From Calamus simplicifolius (taxonomy: Eukaryota; Streptophyta; Magnoliopsida; Arecales; Arecaceae): a stretch of 64,000 nt of DNA. Both the position numbers and the translations under genes were made by a program. The stretch spans positions 660,965 to 724,964 of the forward strand of contig UESW01004010.1 in assembly GCA_900491605.1 (NCBI GenBank), in the 5' to 3' direction. Shown here piece after piece: positions 34,896 to 47,100 of this stretch (positions are counted from its first letter, which is position 1; each line of letters starts with the position of its first letter). The notes beneath the pieces were generated by a model. That model was not told where the DNA came from. It did no database searches and worked only from the letters and a program-made list of their open reading frames with translations.

Positions 34896-35270
34896 AATTC
34901 AATGTTTTATTTTCCTAAATTGTTATTGTTTAATAATTAATTAAAAGAATTAATTTTTAAATCACTATACTAATTATGTTTTAAAATGCATTTAATTATA
35001 TTAATTATTATATTTAATTACATTCAATTATAATTTAATATAATTATATCAAATTGTAACAAACTTTAACAATTTATTAAATATTTAATTAATAATATAA
35101 ATTCAAATATAATACAATAATTATAATAATATAGTAATAAAATAGTAATTATATATAATTATAATCAATGATATAATATTAAAATAAAAATTATTATTTT
35201 AATAAATTATAATATAATAATATTATTTAATATAATATAATATAATATAATATGAGCTAGATTTGGCTAT
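34896..35270. repeat. AT-rich low-complexity block
   Basis: Almost pure A/T with TAATATAATA runs (ATATAATATAATATAATA near 35235). No coding or regulatory assignment is possible. Confidence 0.85.
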
Positions 35271-37264
35271 ATTGGTGTAACTAAGTTCAGAATTCGATTA
35301 TCTTCTTAACCCTTTGGTCCATATAGATCTCGAAGCCATCCCATATTTTTTCACCTTTTATTCTCATACGGCGTCTCTTTAAAACAGACCCAGCTCGTCA
35401 TCTTCTTCGTTCTCCTCTTTATACAATTTAACATCCCCATGATGAACGCTCTGTTTCTGTGGATCAACCCGAGAGTGAACCAATCCACTCTCAAGCCGAA
35501 CCACGAGAACACGGATTGAGGATCGCGATTTTCTTTCTCTTTCCTCTGAAAACAATTGCGGAAGAAATCTGGGATTTTGAAGAAAGAGTTCTTTATCGTT
35601 ATTTGGTTTATTTATTTTGCTCTTTCCAATGGACAGAAATGACCGTTTCTTTCGTTATTTAGCACGATGGTTGGACAGAGGATGTGGACTAAATTTGGAC
35701 TATTTTAAATTGAATTTTAGTTTATTTTATTTAGTTATTTAGTTATTTAATTTTAGTTGAGCCTTGACATCGCTGGGATCTTGGTTGGGAAAAAAGGGAC
35801 AGGAATCCAGGTGGAGGAATGAAAGATTTTTTAACGGTTTTTTCTAAACATGGGTGCTTGGATATTCAGCCTATAAAAATCACAACCGTTCATTTGGTGC
35901 ATTAAAGATAAGGTCAATCACCTGCTTAAAAGACAAATGATGGATTAGAGATCTCAAAATCAACTCCATAAAACAATGAGATTAGAAGAACGCTGCCTCA
36001 AGGCTGTAATTTTAGTGCCTCATGAGAACTCATGCTGATGTGTATTTAGTCAATATATAAAAATTCTAAGAACTTATATAGGTTGATTTTGACTCCTGGA
36101 TCATGATACATAGCTTAGATTTAAGAGTTCAGATCATCTCAAGTTCGCGGAGCATACTTAAAACGGTTGGTTCTGCAATCATGGCCGCTGTCTTTTATTA
36201 AGCAATGTTTGCAATGTAGGTCGTCTGGTGTATTATACATGGATGATGACCCATGAGCTTGTTAGCTTAGATTAAAATAATATCTAGTCTGAGGGAAATT
36301 ATCAGAAAGAAAGTAACTAAATAAGAAACAGTGATTGTCTTTGACATTTTGGACATTTCCTTCAATGGATGAGACCATAACAGAAGAAGAAAAGAAAATG
36401 CCATGGATGCATGATGATGTATTGTTCAATTTTCTTTTCTTTTTGTTTCTTTACTGCTCCCATTGCATACAGAAACCTAGAATTAGAGATTCTGCTTTAT
36501 ACCCTGGTTCAGAAAAAGAACAATCAATGCCGCATGATCATTATAGACCTTTGATAATAACAAATCATTTGCAGAAATATATAACCAAGAGAAACACCAG
36601 AGCAAGCAGAGATTAATGGAGATTAATATTGGATACAACTTGTGTGAGCTTTATTCCCACAAGGTAGTACTAATCATTTTACCAGCCGCAGGTCCGAAAC
36701 AGGTCTACCGCATCCATGAATGAAGCATGTCTTTCATTGTTTGTAAGGCAACTGATTTAAGTATCATATACCAAAAAGTATTCCCCAGATGATGACTGCA
36801 AAACCAAGGAGATACAAGTACAAGACCGGTTCAGCTACTTTATAGCACATCCTTCATATTTACAACTCAACCATACATCAATAATGGAAATATGTATAAT
36901 TTGGGACAAACGTCATAAACACAACATATAATAAGAAATAATCTAGTCTAGGTCAATTTATCCACAGGTGCGTTACAAAAGCTATGCTGCAAAACTACAG
37001 CCTGTTGTTCTGTCTCAAGTCCTCATCCAGTCAAGAGTGACATCAGAAATTGCATAGCTCTTCAGGATTGGAAGAAACAAGTCAAGTCCAATCGAACACC
37101 TAAATTTCAAGCCAGTATGGTGCATCGTTTTACAAGGACAAGATTAAGCACAATGAGCCTAATCAAATTCATTGAGATAATGAAAGGAAATCTCCTTTGA
37201 GTAAGAAAAGGATAAAAGCTACTGGCCAGCTAACAGTACAAATTACATAACAGATGAAAAGAAA
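35271..37264. other. Unassigned DNA
   Basis: The first 400 bp are less AT-rich and include an ATG reading MNALFLWINPRVNQSTLKP (about 35441), but it stops quickly and matches nothing I know. The rest is AT-rich. The part beside the LINE tail may be its 3' untranslated region. Confidence 0.4.
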
Positions 37265-37510
37265 ACCCAATCCAAAATTGCTATCATTTTTAAATACATA
37301 AAATTTTCAGCTTCTTGAACAGATTCTCAACCTCTTCCTGAATTTTGCCGGGCCCACTCTAAACCATTCCCTTATCCTGTCCAACTCTTCTGCTAATCTT
37401 TTGTGTAGTTTGCTTCTTCCTGCTGAAAATTCTGGCATTCCTTTCTAGCCAAATTAACCCGGCCCATCCTTTCCTCCAATATGACTTGATCAGGGTATAA
37501 TACATCAAAA
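37265..37510 (-). pseudogene. Tail of a LINE (non-LTR) retrotransposon ORF2
   Basis: On the minus strand the sequence reads RKGWAGLIWLERNARIFSRK, then a stop, then GPGKIQEEVENLFKKLKI. The W-x-IWLERNxRIF motif is the hallmark of the extreme C-terminus of plant LINE ORF2, just past its zinc-binding region. The 5' side is cut by the Tat retrotransposon at 37551 and nothing matching continues beyond 52162. Short but distinctive. Confidence 0.55.
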
Positions 37511-37550
37511 TTTGTGAACTTTTGTTACCAGCCCCAAGTTTGTGTCAACC

Positions 37551-38429
37551 TGATGTGGCTGATCACTTCCCTTAGGCGATAGCACAACACCTTGCACAAT
37601 TCCAGAACCAAATGAGTTGATAGCTCGTTTCCAGCGTCGGCCCCTGTTGGCTTCGGCCTCGGCCCCCAGCCTTGGCCTCAGGTTTGCCTTGGCTCCCCAC
37701 CTCAGCCCCTGGCTTCGGCCTCGGCCTCATTCCTGGTTTTGGCCTCGGCCTTGCCCTCGCCTTGGCCCCTGGTTTCGGCCTCGGCCTCGGCCCCTGGCTT
37801 CGGCCTTGCCCTCGCCTCGGCCTCGAGGTTGCCTCGGCCCTTGGCTTCGGCCTTGGCCTCGGCCCCTGGCTTCGGCCTTGGCCTCGGCCCCTGGCTTCGG
37901 CCTCGACCTCGGTCCCTGACCTCGGCCCTCGGCTTTGGCATCAGTACTTTACATTGCACATTCTCCTAGTATCGCGGAGCCAATCTTGGATACCGACTCA
38001 GGGATTTGAGGCACCAACTGCCGCATATCTTGCTCATCTGTTTTATCGAAATCACGAGCGGTTACCAATGTACTACGCAGTTATCGATATCTACGGTGCA
38101 TGCTTAACAACTACGCACCCGCCAGCCGCTTACGAAGCCAATCCTAACAGAAAATGGGATTCGACAGCTACTCCACAAAGGGTAAAAGGGACTATCGAGC
38201 AGGTATATATGCATCCTGACTCACAACGAGGAAGGACTCAATCTCTACTCTCTCATTCAGATCCCAGTTCTCCAAATCGCTGACTTGAGCATCGAGTCCC
38301 CACCGGAACCACTGGTCCGGACTTTTCTTGCAGGTTTCCAGCTGAAGGAGGGGGTCCCTGTCACTCCACTGGAGGCCTACAAAGTATTTCTGTCGCCTGA
38401 TGCTCCTCAAAAGCGATTTGACAGCAACA
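37551..38429 (+). repeat. 5' LTR of Tat element 1 (879 bp)
   Basis: Runs from TGATGTGGCTGATC to GACAGCAACA, just before the PBS. It contains a degenerate CGGCCTCGGCCCCTGGCTT minisatellite (37640-37935). A likely TATA box (GTATATATGC, 38203-38212) sits in the part that the 3' LTR has lost. Confidence 0.9.
38203..38210 (+). promoter_or_regulatory. LTR TATA box
   Basis: TATATATG in AGGTATATATGCATCC. It lies at the same relative place as TATAAAAA in the second Tat element's LTR (62506). Confidence 0.6.
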
Positions 38430-38432
38430 GAT

Positions 38433-38443
38433 TGGCGCGCCAG
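38433..38443 (+). other. Primer-binding site of Tat element 1
   Basis: TGGCGCGCCAG, three bases after the LTR end, followed by TTAGGGGGG. The same motif occurs in the second Tat element at 62746. I do not assign the tRNA. Confidence 0.75.
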
Positions 38444-38514
38444 TTAGGGGGGCCACGGGAGACAGACATTTATCCTTGCGCATCTGCTACCCCTCGACCT
38501 CTGTCAGGAAGAAG

Positions 38515-40004
38515 ATGGCGGTTACCCAGCATAAGATGCCTCTTCCAGCCAAGCCGTGGGACGCCTACAGCGGGCTGAATAGTCGGAGGCCAACCTCCCT
38601 GTTCTGCCTCCGAGGCAACCGCGGGCTGAACAGTCGGAGGCCAACCTTCCTGCTCCGCCTCCCATGTAGCCGCAGGCTAGCCAGGCCGATCAGCTCGATG
38701 CCCTGACTCATCAGGTGCAAGATTTGATAGTGGTGGTGCGGGGACTGCAGGAGCAGGGCTCCGCCGCTATGCCTACACCACCTCAACCCCCTCCACCCCA
38801 TGTAGAAGGCCATAGAGCCAGTCAACCTCATCGGGGCAGGACCCCTCCTGAGGCCTCCCACCACTTGCCCCGAAAGCCTCGTTGCCGGGAGACCTCCAAG
38901 CGACAGCGGTCTCTTTCCCATCATTCCGATCACTCTCACAGGTGGCGCAGTGAGAAAGAACCAAGGCACATGCACTCCTTGCACCGGCAATCTTCCCAAA
39001 CTTCATCTTCCGACTCCTCCAAAGAAGACACCAATAGGAAGATCGCTCATCGAGCCGAGCGACGGCTAGATGAGTATCATCAACGATTGGAGGAGCTTAG
39101 CCGTCAGATTGCCAACCCCCACGGGATGGACCACGACCACCATCCCCCGCTCTCCGCCGAATTATGGAGGAGCCAGTCCCACCTCGGTTCCGACTTCCCC
39201 AGTTGGACCCGTATGATGGCACGACGGATCCTCTGGATCACTTGGAGAGCTACAAGGTCCTCATGCAAGTCCAGAGGGCGACAAACTCCCTTCTCTGTGT
39301 GGCCTTTTCAACCATGCTTCGGAAGGCGGCACGTGCGTGGTACTCTCGTTTACCACCACGTAGTATCAACTCTTTCAGCAACTCAAGCGTCTTTCCTGGC
39401 CCACTTTGATGCATGCCGAAAGATCCCTCGAGTGGCTGATAGCCTGTTCGCCGTCCAGCAAAGGAGCGGCAAAACCCTGAAGGACTTCGTCGCTCGGTTT
39501 AAAGAAGCCACGCTCGAGGTTTATAACCTTGAGGATTCCATGGCCACCCTAGCCCTGAAGCGAGGACTCTGTCCTTTCAGATTTGCCTACTCCTTAGATA
39601 AGAAGCCTCCCAGCTCCTATGCCGAATCCAGGCGCAGAAGTGAAGCGGAATCTTCCAGAAGGGAGGCCGACAAAGGCTCCAGCAAGAAGCCAATACCCTC
39701 TAAACCTGCTGGGGGACTATCCAGAAAGTTTGAGCCACCTCGTCACCCAGATAACCGACCTCAAACACTCGTTCCCAAGGAGCAGTTCACCCCTCTCCTC
39801 ACTCCAGTATCTCATATTCTGTTAGAGATCGAGGACGAGCCCTACTTTCGGCGCCCATCCCCCATGAAGCCGGGGGTTCCCCGTAGCAAGGAACTCTGCT
39901 GCCGGTATCATAGGGACTATTGTCATGACACTGAAGACTGCCGCCTATTGAAGAAGGCCATCGAGGAACTTGTCCAGCAAGGTCACTTGGGCAAGTTTGT
40001 CTGA
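38515..40004 (+). pseudogene. gag of Tat element 1, frameshifted
   Basis: Capsid/nucleocapsid polyprotein of a Gypsy element. The start at 38515 (MAVTQHKMPLP) is followed by a 63-bp unit present twice (38568-38693). The Arg/Ser/His-rich linker (about 38860-39030) precedes the capsid core, found in shifting frames: FRLPQLDPYDGTTDPLDHL (about 39185), WYSRLPPRSINSF (about 39340) and SGKTLKDFVARFKEA (about 39470). The end carries RYHRDYCHDTEDCRLLKKAI (about 39905), the zinc-knuckle-like tail of this lineage, with the stop at 40002-40004. At least three frameshifts make it non-functional. Confidence 0.88.
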
Positions 40005-40057
40005 AGAGGAAACCCACTGCCCTGGGTCCGTCGGCACCTCCCGCACCTCAGATCGGC

Positions 40058-40661
40058 ATGGACAACAACCTGACGGAAAAGACAATAGCTATGGTTTCCT
40101 GGGGGGCAGGTAGCAATTCAAAGAGGCCACATGAGGGGTTAGATTCTGTAATCCCTTTCTTTAGAAAGGATTTAGATGGGGTAGTGAACAAACATGACGA
40201 TAGTGTCATCGTGTCTATGACAATAGCCAAACACCCTATAAAGAGAATTTTAGTAGACAGTGGAAGTTCGTTGACGTTTTGAGCTACAAAGCTTTTGTTC
40301 GATGAACTTGCCTAACTCTTCTCTTCGACCCATCACCACACCCTTGATGGGCTTCATCGGAGATTTGGTAAGGGCCGAAGGAGAGATCACCCTCCCTGTC
40401 ACAGCCGGGACTCCACCGCATCAAAGCACGGTTGTCATAAATTTCCTGGTGGTTTGGGTCCCACTGGCCTACAATGCTATCTTGGGAAGACCTGGCTTGA
40501 ACCTGTTGGATGTCGTCATATCTACTAAAAGGCTACTTGTAAAGTTCCCTACTAATGAAGGAGTTGGGGAGATAAGGGGAGAACAGAACCCATTACCGCT
40601 CTATTATCACTTGGCCCCTAGTCCGCAAGAGTCGACACCGGCCACTGTGCCGAGCTGTTAG
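40058..40661 (+). pseudogene. Retroviral-type aspartic protease of Tat element 1
   Basis: VDSGSS (about 40252-40269) is the catalytic DSG-type site, preceded by a typical IVSMTIAKHPIKRILVDS strand order. A frameshift after SSLTF moves the rest to another frame. That part contains TPLMGFIGDLVRAEGEITLP and the second conserved motif AILGRPGLN (about 40475). It matures Gag-Pol in intact elements; this copy is broken. Confidence 0.85.
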
Positions 40662-40821
40662 ACCCCCAAGACTTAGGAAAAAGGGGGGAGCCGGCTAAAC
40701 ATCTACTAACCTTCCCATTGGGAGAGGATCCAACTAGAACCATCCAGCTTGGAGCCCTACTTCTAGAGGAAGCACGTGATCAACTCCTTGCCTTCTTACG
40801 TGCGAACTCTGACATCTTTAC
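40662..40821 (+). other. Linker between protease and RT
   Basis: Frame-broken coding remnant of pol (KGGEPAKHLLTFPLG-like reading), with no catalytic motif. Confidence 0.5.
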
Positions 40822-41558
40822 GTGGTCATCCTCGACATGCCAGGCATCCCTGAGGAGGTAATCACTCACAAACTCAATATCAAACCAGGATGTCGATCCA
40901 TCCGGCAGAAGAAGAGAAACTTTGCCCCAGACCGACAGCAGGCCATAGACGGGGAGATTCACAAACTAGAAGCGGCGGGCCACATTCGAGAAGTCCATTA
41001 CCCCGACTGGCTAGCCAATGTCGTGATGGTCTGTAAGGCTAACGAAAGCTAGAGGATGTGCGTGGACTTCACTGACCTCAACAAAGCATGCCCCAAGGAT
41101 AGCTTCCATTGCCTCGAATTGATCAGCTGGTGGTCGCTACGTCCGGGCACGAAACCTTGAGCTTCATGGATGCCTTCTCAGGGTACAACCAAATCAAGAT
41201 GGACTCAGCCGACGAGGAAGCTACTTCATTTATAACGGAGAAGGGAATATACTGTTATAAGGTGATGCCGTTTGGACTAAAGAACGCTGGAGCCACCTAC
41301 CAGAGGCTGATAAACAAGATCTTTGAAGACCAGATCGGACGCAACATGGAGGTGTACATAGACGATATGCTGACCAAGAGAACTCATACCATTGATCATA
41401 TTACCGACCTGGCGGAGACCTTCGGCAACCTCCATCGGTATCAGATGAGACTGAACCCCCACAAGTGTGCCTTCAGGATGACAGCAAGCAAGTTCTTGGG
41501 TTTCATGGTGACGCAACGTGGGAATGAAGAAACCCTGAAAAGATCCGAGCTATTTTAG
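40822..41558 (+). pseudogene. Reverse transcriptase of Tat element 1
   Basis: Contains KLNIKPGCRSIRQKKRNFAP at the start, then RMCVDFTDLNKACPKD around 41055. It continues in another frame with LSFMDAFSGYNQIKM (first catalytic Asp, about 41165), VMPFGLKNAGATYQR (about 41262) and VYIDDML (the xxDD box, about 41353). KFLGFMV closes the domain. There is an in-frame stop near 41050 and a frameshift near 41105. The motif set and the order before RNase H and integrase are Ty3/Gypsy. Confidence 0.92.
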
Positions 41559-41560
41559 AT

Positions 41561-42187
41561 ATGAGGCCTCCAGTTAACAAGAAGGAAGTCCAACGCCTGA
41601 CTGGAAGGGTGGCGGCCTTGAGCTATTTTTTGTCCAAGTCCGCTGAGAGATGCTTGCCTTTCTTCAAGGCACTGCAAAGAGTCAACGGATTTGAATGGAC
41701 GAGGGAGTGCCAGGAGGCCTTCGAGGGACTAAAAGAATTTCTATCCATCCCGCCACTGCTGTCCAAGCCAAGGAATGGAGAAAAACTTCTTCTATACCTC
41801 ATGGCTTCTCCTGAAGCTATCAGCTCCATGCTGGTTCGCATGGACGCTGATGGAACACAAAAGTTGGTGTACTACACCAGCAAGGTGCTTCACGACATGG
41901 AGACAAGATATTCGAGAGTCGAAAAGATTATCTTGCTGATCGTTTCTGCCCAGTGCCTTCGGCCTTATTTTCAAGCTCATCCAATTGCGGTAGTCATAGA
42001 CCAACCACTCAAGGTGATCCTCTCTCGTCCCGACACCTCCGACCGACTGGCGAAGTGGGCGCTCAAGCTCGGGGAGTTCGACCTATCGTCGGCCATGAAG
42101 TCTCAAGTCTTGGCAGATTTCTTGTCGAGTGCACCTAGGCTGAGGAGCAGCCGGAAGAGTCCCACGCAAATCCCTTGGGTCTTGTAA
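41561..42187 (+). pseudogene. RNase H (first) and connection of Tat element 1
   Basis: KKEVQRLTGRVAALSYFLSK at the start, then PPLLSKPRNGEKLLLYLMAS and YYTSKVLHDMETRYSRVEK, the usual Gypsy RNase H wording. The catalytic carboxylates are poorly kept, as is common for the degenerate first RNase H of dual-RNase H elements. It follows RT after a frame change at about 41555. Confidence 0.85.
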
Positions 42188-42570
42188 CCAAAAGGGGAGA
42201 TGACTGGATCCTTCATGTGGACGGAGCATCAAATTCCCAGGGGAGCGGAGCGGGCCTCATCCTGGCTAGTCCGGATGGAGTCATGACCAAGTACGCCCTC
42301 TGTTTTCTCTTCCTAGCCACCAACAATCAGACGGAGTATGAAGCCCTACTGTCTGGAATAAGATTGGCCTGGGAGCTCGAGGTGAAATGCCTTAGAGTAT
42401 TCACTAACTCCCAGATGGTCATCACCCAAGTCAGAGGGGAGTACGAGGTGTGGGATTCTACTATGTCCCGTTACTTAAGTATGGTGCAGTCACAAGCCTC
42501 TCCCTTAGCCTACTTCAGCGTTAGCTACATTCCTCGGGAGGAGAACGCTAGAGCTGACGCCCTGTCCTGA
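42175..42570 (+). pseudogene. Second, archaeal-like RNase H (aRH) of Tat element 1
   Basis: LHVDGASNSQGSGAGLIL (first Asp), NNQTEYEALLSGIRLA (Glu), VFTNSQMVITQV and ENARADALS (last Asp), then a stop. The extra RNase H between pol RNase H and integrase is diagnostic of the Tat lineage. In the third motif the expected TDSQ is TNSQ, so a catalytic Asp is lost. Confidence 0.88.
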
Positions 42571-43828
42571 CTAGCCACCTCAGCCGACGGGACTTTGGGA
42601 AGAGCTTACATAGAGCATCTGGAAGCCCCAAGCATCGAGGCAACAGAAGAAGCCCTGCCAGTCGAATAGGAGCCCTCTTGGATGGACGCTTACATTCGGT
42701 ACCTTACCAATGGCTCCCTCCTTAAAAACCCGACTGAGGCCAAGCTACTCAAACGGCGGGCCCTGAAGTTTCTAATGATGGACGGAAGGCTTTACCGAAG
42801 GTTGTTCTCATACCCGGTCCTCAGATGCATCGGCCCGCGGAAGCAAACTACATCTTGCGGAAATCCATGAGGGTATATGCGGAAGTCACCTGGGGGGCAG
42901 AGCCCTGGCGTACAAAGCCCTCCAGCAAGGATACTACTGGCTGACAATGAGGGAGGACGCGTACGAGCTCATCAAGAAATGTGATAGTTGTCAACATCAT
43001 GCCAACATCCAGCGGCAGCCGACGTCCCAGCTGACCCTCTGGCGGTACCTTGGCCCTTTGCTCAGTGGGGCATGGACATCCTGGGACCATTCCCTCCATC
43101 CTCTGATCAACACAAATTCCTGCTGGTAGCCATCGACCATTTCACCAAGTGGATCGAGGCCGAAGCACTTGCCAAGATCACTAAGGGCAAGTTTGACAAT
43201 ACGGCCTTTCGAGAATTCTGCACTGAGCTGGGCATCTGTCAGCGGTTTACCTCCGTAGGGCATCCCCAGACCAACGGCACGGCCGAGGTGACCAACTGTA
43301 TTATTCTTCAAGGACTTAGAGCCCGGCTAGATGACTGCAAAGGACGGTGGGTGGAGGAGCTCCCCAATGTACTGTGGGCCTACCATACAACGCTATGGGC
43401 TCCCACCGGGAGACTCCCTTCAGCCTAGTCTTCGGATCTGAAGACGTTATCCCTGTGGAGATAGGTGCCCTGAGCCTCGGATGGAGATGTACAATAAGGA
43501 GGACAACCCAAATCAGTTACGGACCAACCTCGACCTAGTGGAAGAACTACGAGACCGAGCGAGACTACGAATGGCAGCTTACCGACAGCGAACGGCAAAG
43601 TATTACAATGATCGCGTCCGCCCCAAGGCATTCTTGCCAGGAGACCTAGTCCTCCGACGAGCTGAAGTTTTAAAGCCGGCGAAGGGAGGCAAGCTAGCAC
43701 CGAAATGGGAAGGACCCTATCGAGTCGCTGAGGCACTCCCCCACAGAGCATACAAAATTGAGGGGCTGGACGGGAAGCCTCTCCCCTGCACTTGGAACGC
43801 AAACAACCTACACCGGTACTATCAATAG
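42571..43828 (+). pseudogene. Integrase of Tat element 1, core deleted
   Basis: The HHCC finger is present in pieces (IHEGICGSHLGGRALAYKAL, about 42860; ELIKKCDSCQHHANIQ, about 42965). The core has WGMDILGPFPP (first Asp, about 43067) and VGHPQTNGTAEV (Glu, about 43255). Between ALAKITKG and KFDNTAFREFC about 25 residues are missing, including the SDNG motif with the second catalytic Asp. The C-terminal part is VEELRDRARLRMAAYRQR, then FLPGDLVLRR and KLAPKWEGPYRV, ending NNLHRYYQ at 43828. Inactive. Confidence 0.9.
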
Positions 43829-43904
43829 TTTCTGTGTCCTTAATTTGAGCATGTTTGCCAGAGTAATATTCATTCTCACTAATACATCTTTGAGTGTCCC
43901 TGCT
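43829..43904. other. Short spacer after pol
   Basis: Transition from the pol stop to the minisatellite; no feature seen. Confidence 0.5.
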
Positions 43905-44163
43905 TCTCAACCCAAAAGCCCAACTCCGCGTCGGCACTAAAGCCCGACTCTGCATCGGCACCAAAGCTTGACTCCGCATCGGCACCGAAGCTCGACTCCA
44001 TCGGCACTCGAAGCCCGACCCCGCATCGGCACCCGAAGCCCAACCCCGCATCGACACCCGAAGCTAGACTCCATGTCGGCACGAAAGTCCGACCCCGCAT
44101 CGGCACCCAAAGCCTGACTCCGCGTCGGCACCCAAAGTTGACTCTATGTCGGCACCTGAAGCC
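43905..44163 (+). repeat. 24-25-bp minisatellite in the Tat 3' region, first part
   Basis: Repeats of the form AAGCCCGACTCCGCATCGGC plus ACC. It is interrupted by the hAT-type insertion at 44164 and resumes at 47795. Tandem repeats between pol and 3' LTR are known in plant Tat/Ogre elements. Confidence 0.9.
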
Positions 44164-47100
44164 TAGAGGTGGGCTCTGGGCCATGCCCCCATGGCATGGC
44201 ACGGCCCAGGCCCTGATGGGCTGTGCCGGGCTTAGAAAAATTTTTCTGTTGGCCCAGCACGGCACGGCCCATGATGGGCCTGGGCCGGCCCGTCGTGCCG
44301 TGCGGCATGGCCCAGGGGGCCTGGGCCGTGGCAGGCACGGCCCACCTGGGGCCTGGCCCGTGCACACCTCAAATAAAAAAATTATAAAAAATATAATTTT
44401 TTTTGATAAATTAAAAAATTATTAGGAATAAAGAAATTTTATTAATATAAAGCCACCATAATGGTGGGGGTTGGCATAGACCCCTACCAGTTTATTAATT
44501 TAAAATTAAAATGGTACAGAAGGGAGGGGGGCTAGGCCTGACCTCTAGAACATAATACAATAAGTAAGAAGAAAAAAATAGAAAGATCGCAACTGTCGGA
44601 TCATCACCGATTGGATGGATCGCAATCGTCGGATCGATCATCCCCGATCAGATCATGGCTTGGATTGATCGCAACTGTCAGATCATCTCCGATGGGATAG
44701 ATCGCAACCGTTGGATCGATCATCCCCGATCGGGATCATGGCTTGGATCGATCGCAACCATCGGATTGTCTCCAATCGATCGATCGTAACGGTTCGATCG
44801 ATCATCTCCAATCGGGATCATGGCTTGGATTGATCACAACCATCGGATCGATCATCGCTGATCGGGATCATGGCTTGGATCGATCACAACCGTCGGATCG
44901 ATCATCGCCGATCGGGATCATGGCTTGGATCGATCGAAGATCGAATCGTCTCCGATCGGATTGATCACAATGGTCCGATCGATCATCACCGATCGGGATC
45001 AAAGCTTGGATCGATCGCAATTGTCGGATCGTCTCCGATTGGATAGATTGCAACCGTTCGATCGATAATAGCATATCAGGATCATGGCATGGATTGATCG
45101 CAACCGTCGGATCGATCATCGCCGATCGAGATCATGGCTTGGATCGATCGCAACCATTGGATCATCGCCGATCGAATGGATCACAACATCGGATCGATCA
45201 TCACCGATCAGGATCATGGCATAGATCGATCGCAACCGTCGGATCATCTCCGATCGGATCGATTGCAACCGTCGGATCGATCATCCCTGATTGGGATCAT
45301 GGCTTGGATCGATTCAACTATCGGATCATCTCCGATCGGATCGATCACAATGATCTGATCGATCATCATCGATCGGGATCATGACTTGGATCGATCGCAA
45401 CCATCGAATCATCTCTGATCAGATTGATCACAACAGTCCGATCGATCATTGCCGATCGGGATCATGGCTTGGATTGGTCGCAACCATCGGATCGTCTTCG
45501 ATCGGATGGATCGCAACTGTTGGATTGATCATCGTCGATCGGATCATGGCTTGGATCGATCGCAACCGTCGGATCGTCTCCGATCGGATTGATCGCAACC
45601 GTCGGATTGATCATCGATCGGAATCATGGCTTGGTTCGATCCAAACATCGATCGTCTCCGATCGATGGATCGCAACCGTCGGATTGATCATCACTGATCG
45701 GGATCATGGCTTGGATCGATCACAAAGGTCGGATCATCTTCGATCAGATGGATCATGGCTTGGATCGCAATCGTTGGATTGATCATCGCCGATCATGATC
45801 ATGGCTTGGATCGATCGCAGACATCGGATCATCTCGATTAGATTGATCGCAACCGATCGATTATTATCAATCGGGATCATGGCTTGGATTGATCGTAACC
45901 ATCGAATCGTCTCGATCGGATGGATCGCAGCTGTTGGATTGATCATCGCTGATCGGGATCATGGCTTGGATCGATCGCAACCATCGGATCATCTCCGATT
46001 GGATGGATCACAACCGTCGGATCGATCATTGCCGATCGGGATCATGGCTTGGATTTATCGCAATCGTCGGATCATCGCCGATCGAATGGATCGCAACCGT
46101 CGGATTGATCATCGCCGATCGGGATCATGGCTTGGATCGATCGCAGATGTTGGATCATCTCCGATCAGATGGATCGCAACCATCGGATTGATCATCGCTG
46201 ATCATGATCATGGCTTGGATCGATCGCAGACATCGGATCGTCTCCGATTGGATTGATCGCAATAGTCCGATCGATTATTATCAATCGGGATCATGGCTTG
46301 GATTGATCGCAACCATCGGATCGTCTCTGATCGGATGGATCAGCTGTTGGATTGATCATCGCCGATCGGGATCATGGCTTGGATCGATCGCAACCATCGG
46401 ATTGTCTCCGATTGGATGGATCACAACCATCGGATCGATCATCGCCGATCGGGATCATGGCTTGGATTGATCGCAATCGTCGGATCATCGCCGATCGAAT
46501 GGATCGCAACCGTCGGATTGATCATCGCCGATTGGGATCATGGCTTGGATCGATCGCAGACGTCGGATCATCTCTGATCAGATGGATCGCAACCGTCGGA
46601 TTGATCATCGCTGATCATGATCATGGCTTGGATCGATCGCAGACATCGGATCGTCTCCGATTGGATCGATAGCAACCATCAGATCGTCTCTGATTGGATG
46701 GATTGCAGCTGTTGGATTGATCATCGCCGACCGGGATCATGGCTTGGATTGATCGCAACCGTTGGATCGTCTTTGATTGAATGGATCGCAACCATCGAAT
46801 CGATCATCGCCGATCGGGATCATGGCTTGGATTGATCACAATCGTCAGATCATCGCCGATCAAATGGATCACAACCGTCGGATCAATCATCGCCGATCGA
46901 GATCATGGCATGGATCGATTGCAACCGTCGGACCATCTCCGATCGGATCGATCGCAACCGTCGGATCGATTATCGCAGAATGGGATCATGGCTTGGATTG
47001 ATCACAACCGTCAGATCATCTCTGATCGGATTGATCGCAATGGTCCAATCGATCATCGCCGATCGGGATCATAGCTTGGATCGATCGCAACCATTGGATC

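Noticed and set aside
35459..35662. Possible first exon of a host gene after a less AT-rich stretch
   Set aside because: The frame is short, has no recognised motif, and no downstream exon could be joined to it.
37617..38283. Ala/Pro/Gly-rich frames on both strands in the LTRs (also 51645-51989 and 61962-62326)
   Set aside because: Products of the CGGCCTCGGCC and CAGCGTCGGCC minisatellites inside LTRs, not genes.
40058..43828. Endogenous caulimovirus (pararetrovirus) as an explanation of the RT region
   Set aside because: LTRs, PBS, PPT and integrase are present, and two RNase H domains follow RT; this is a Ty3/Gypsy Tat element.
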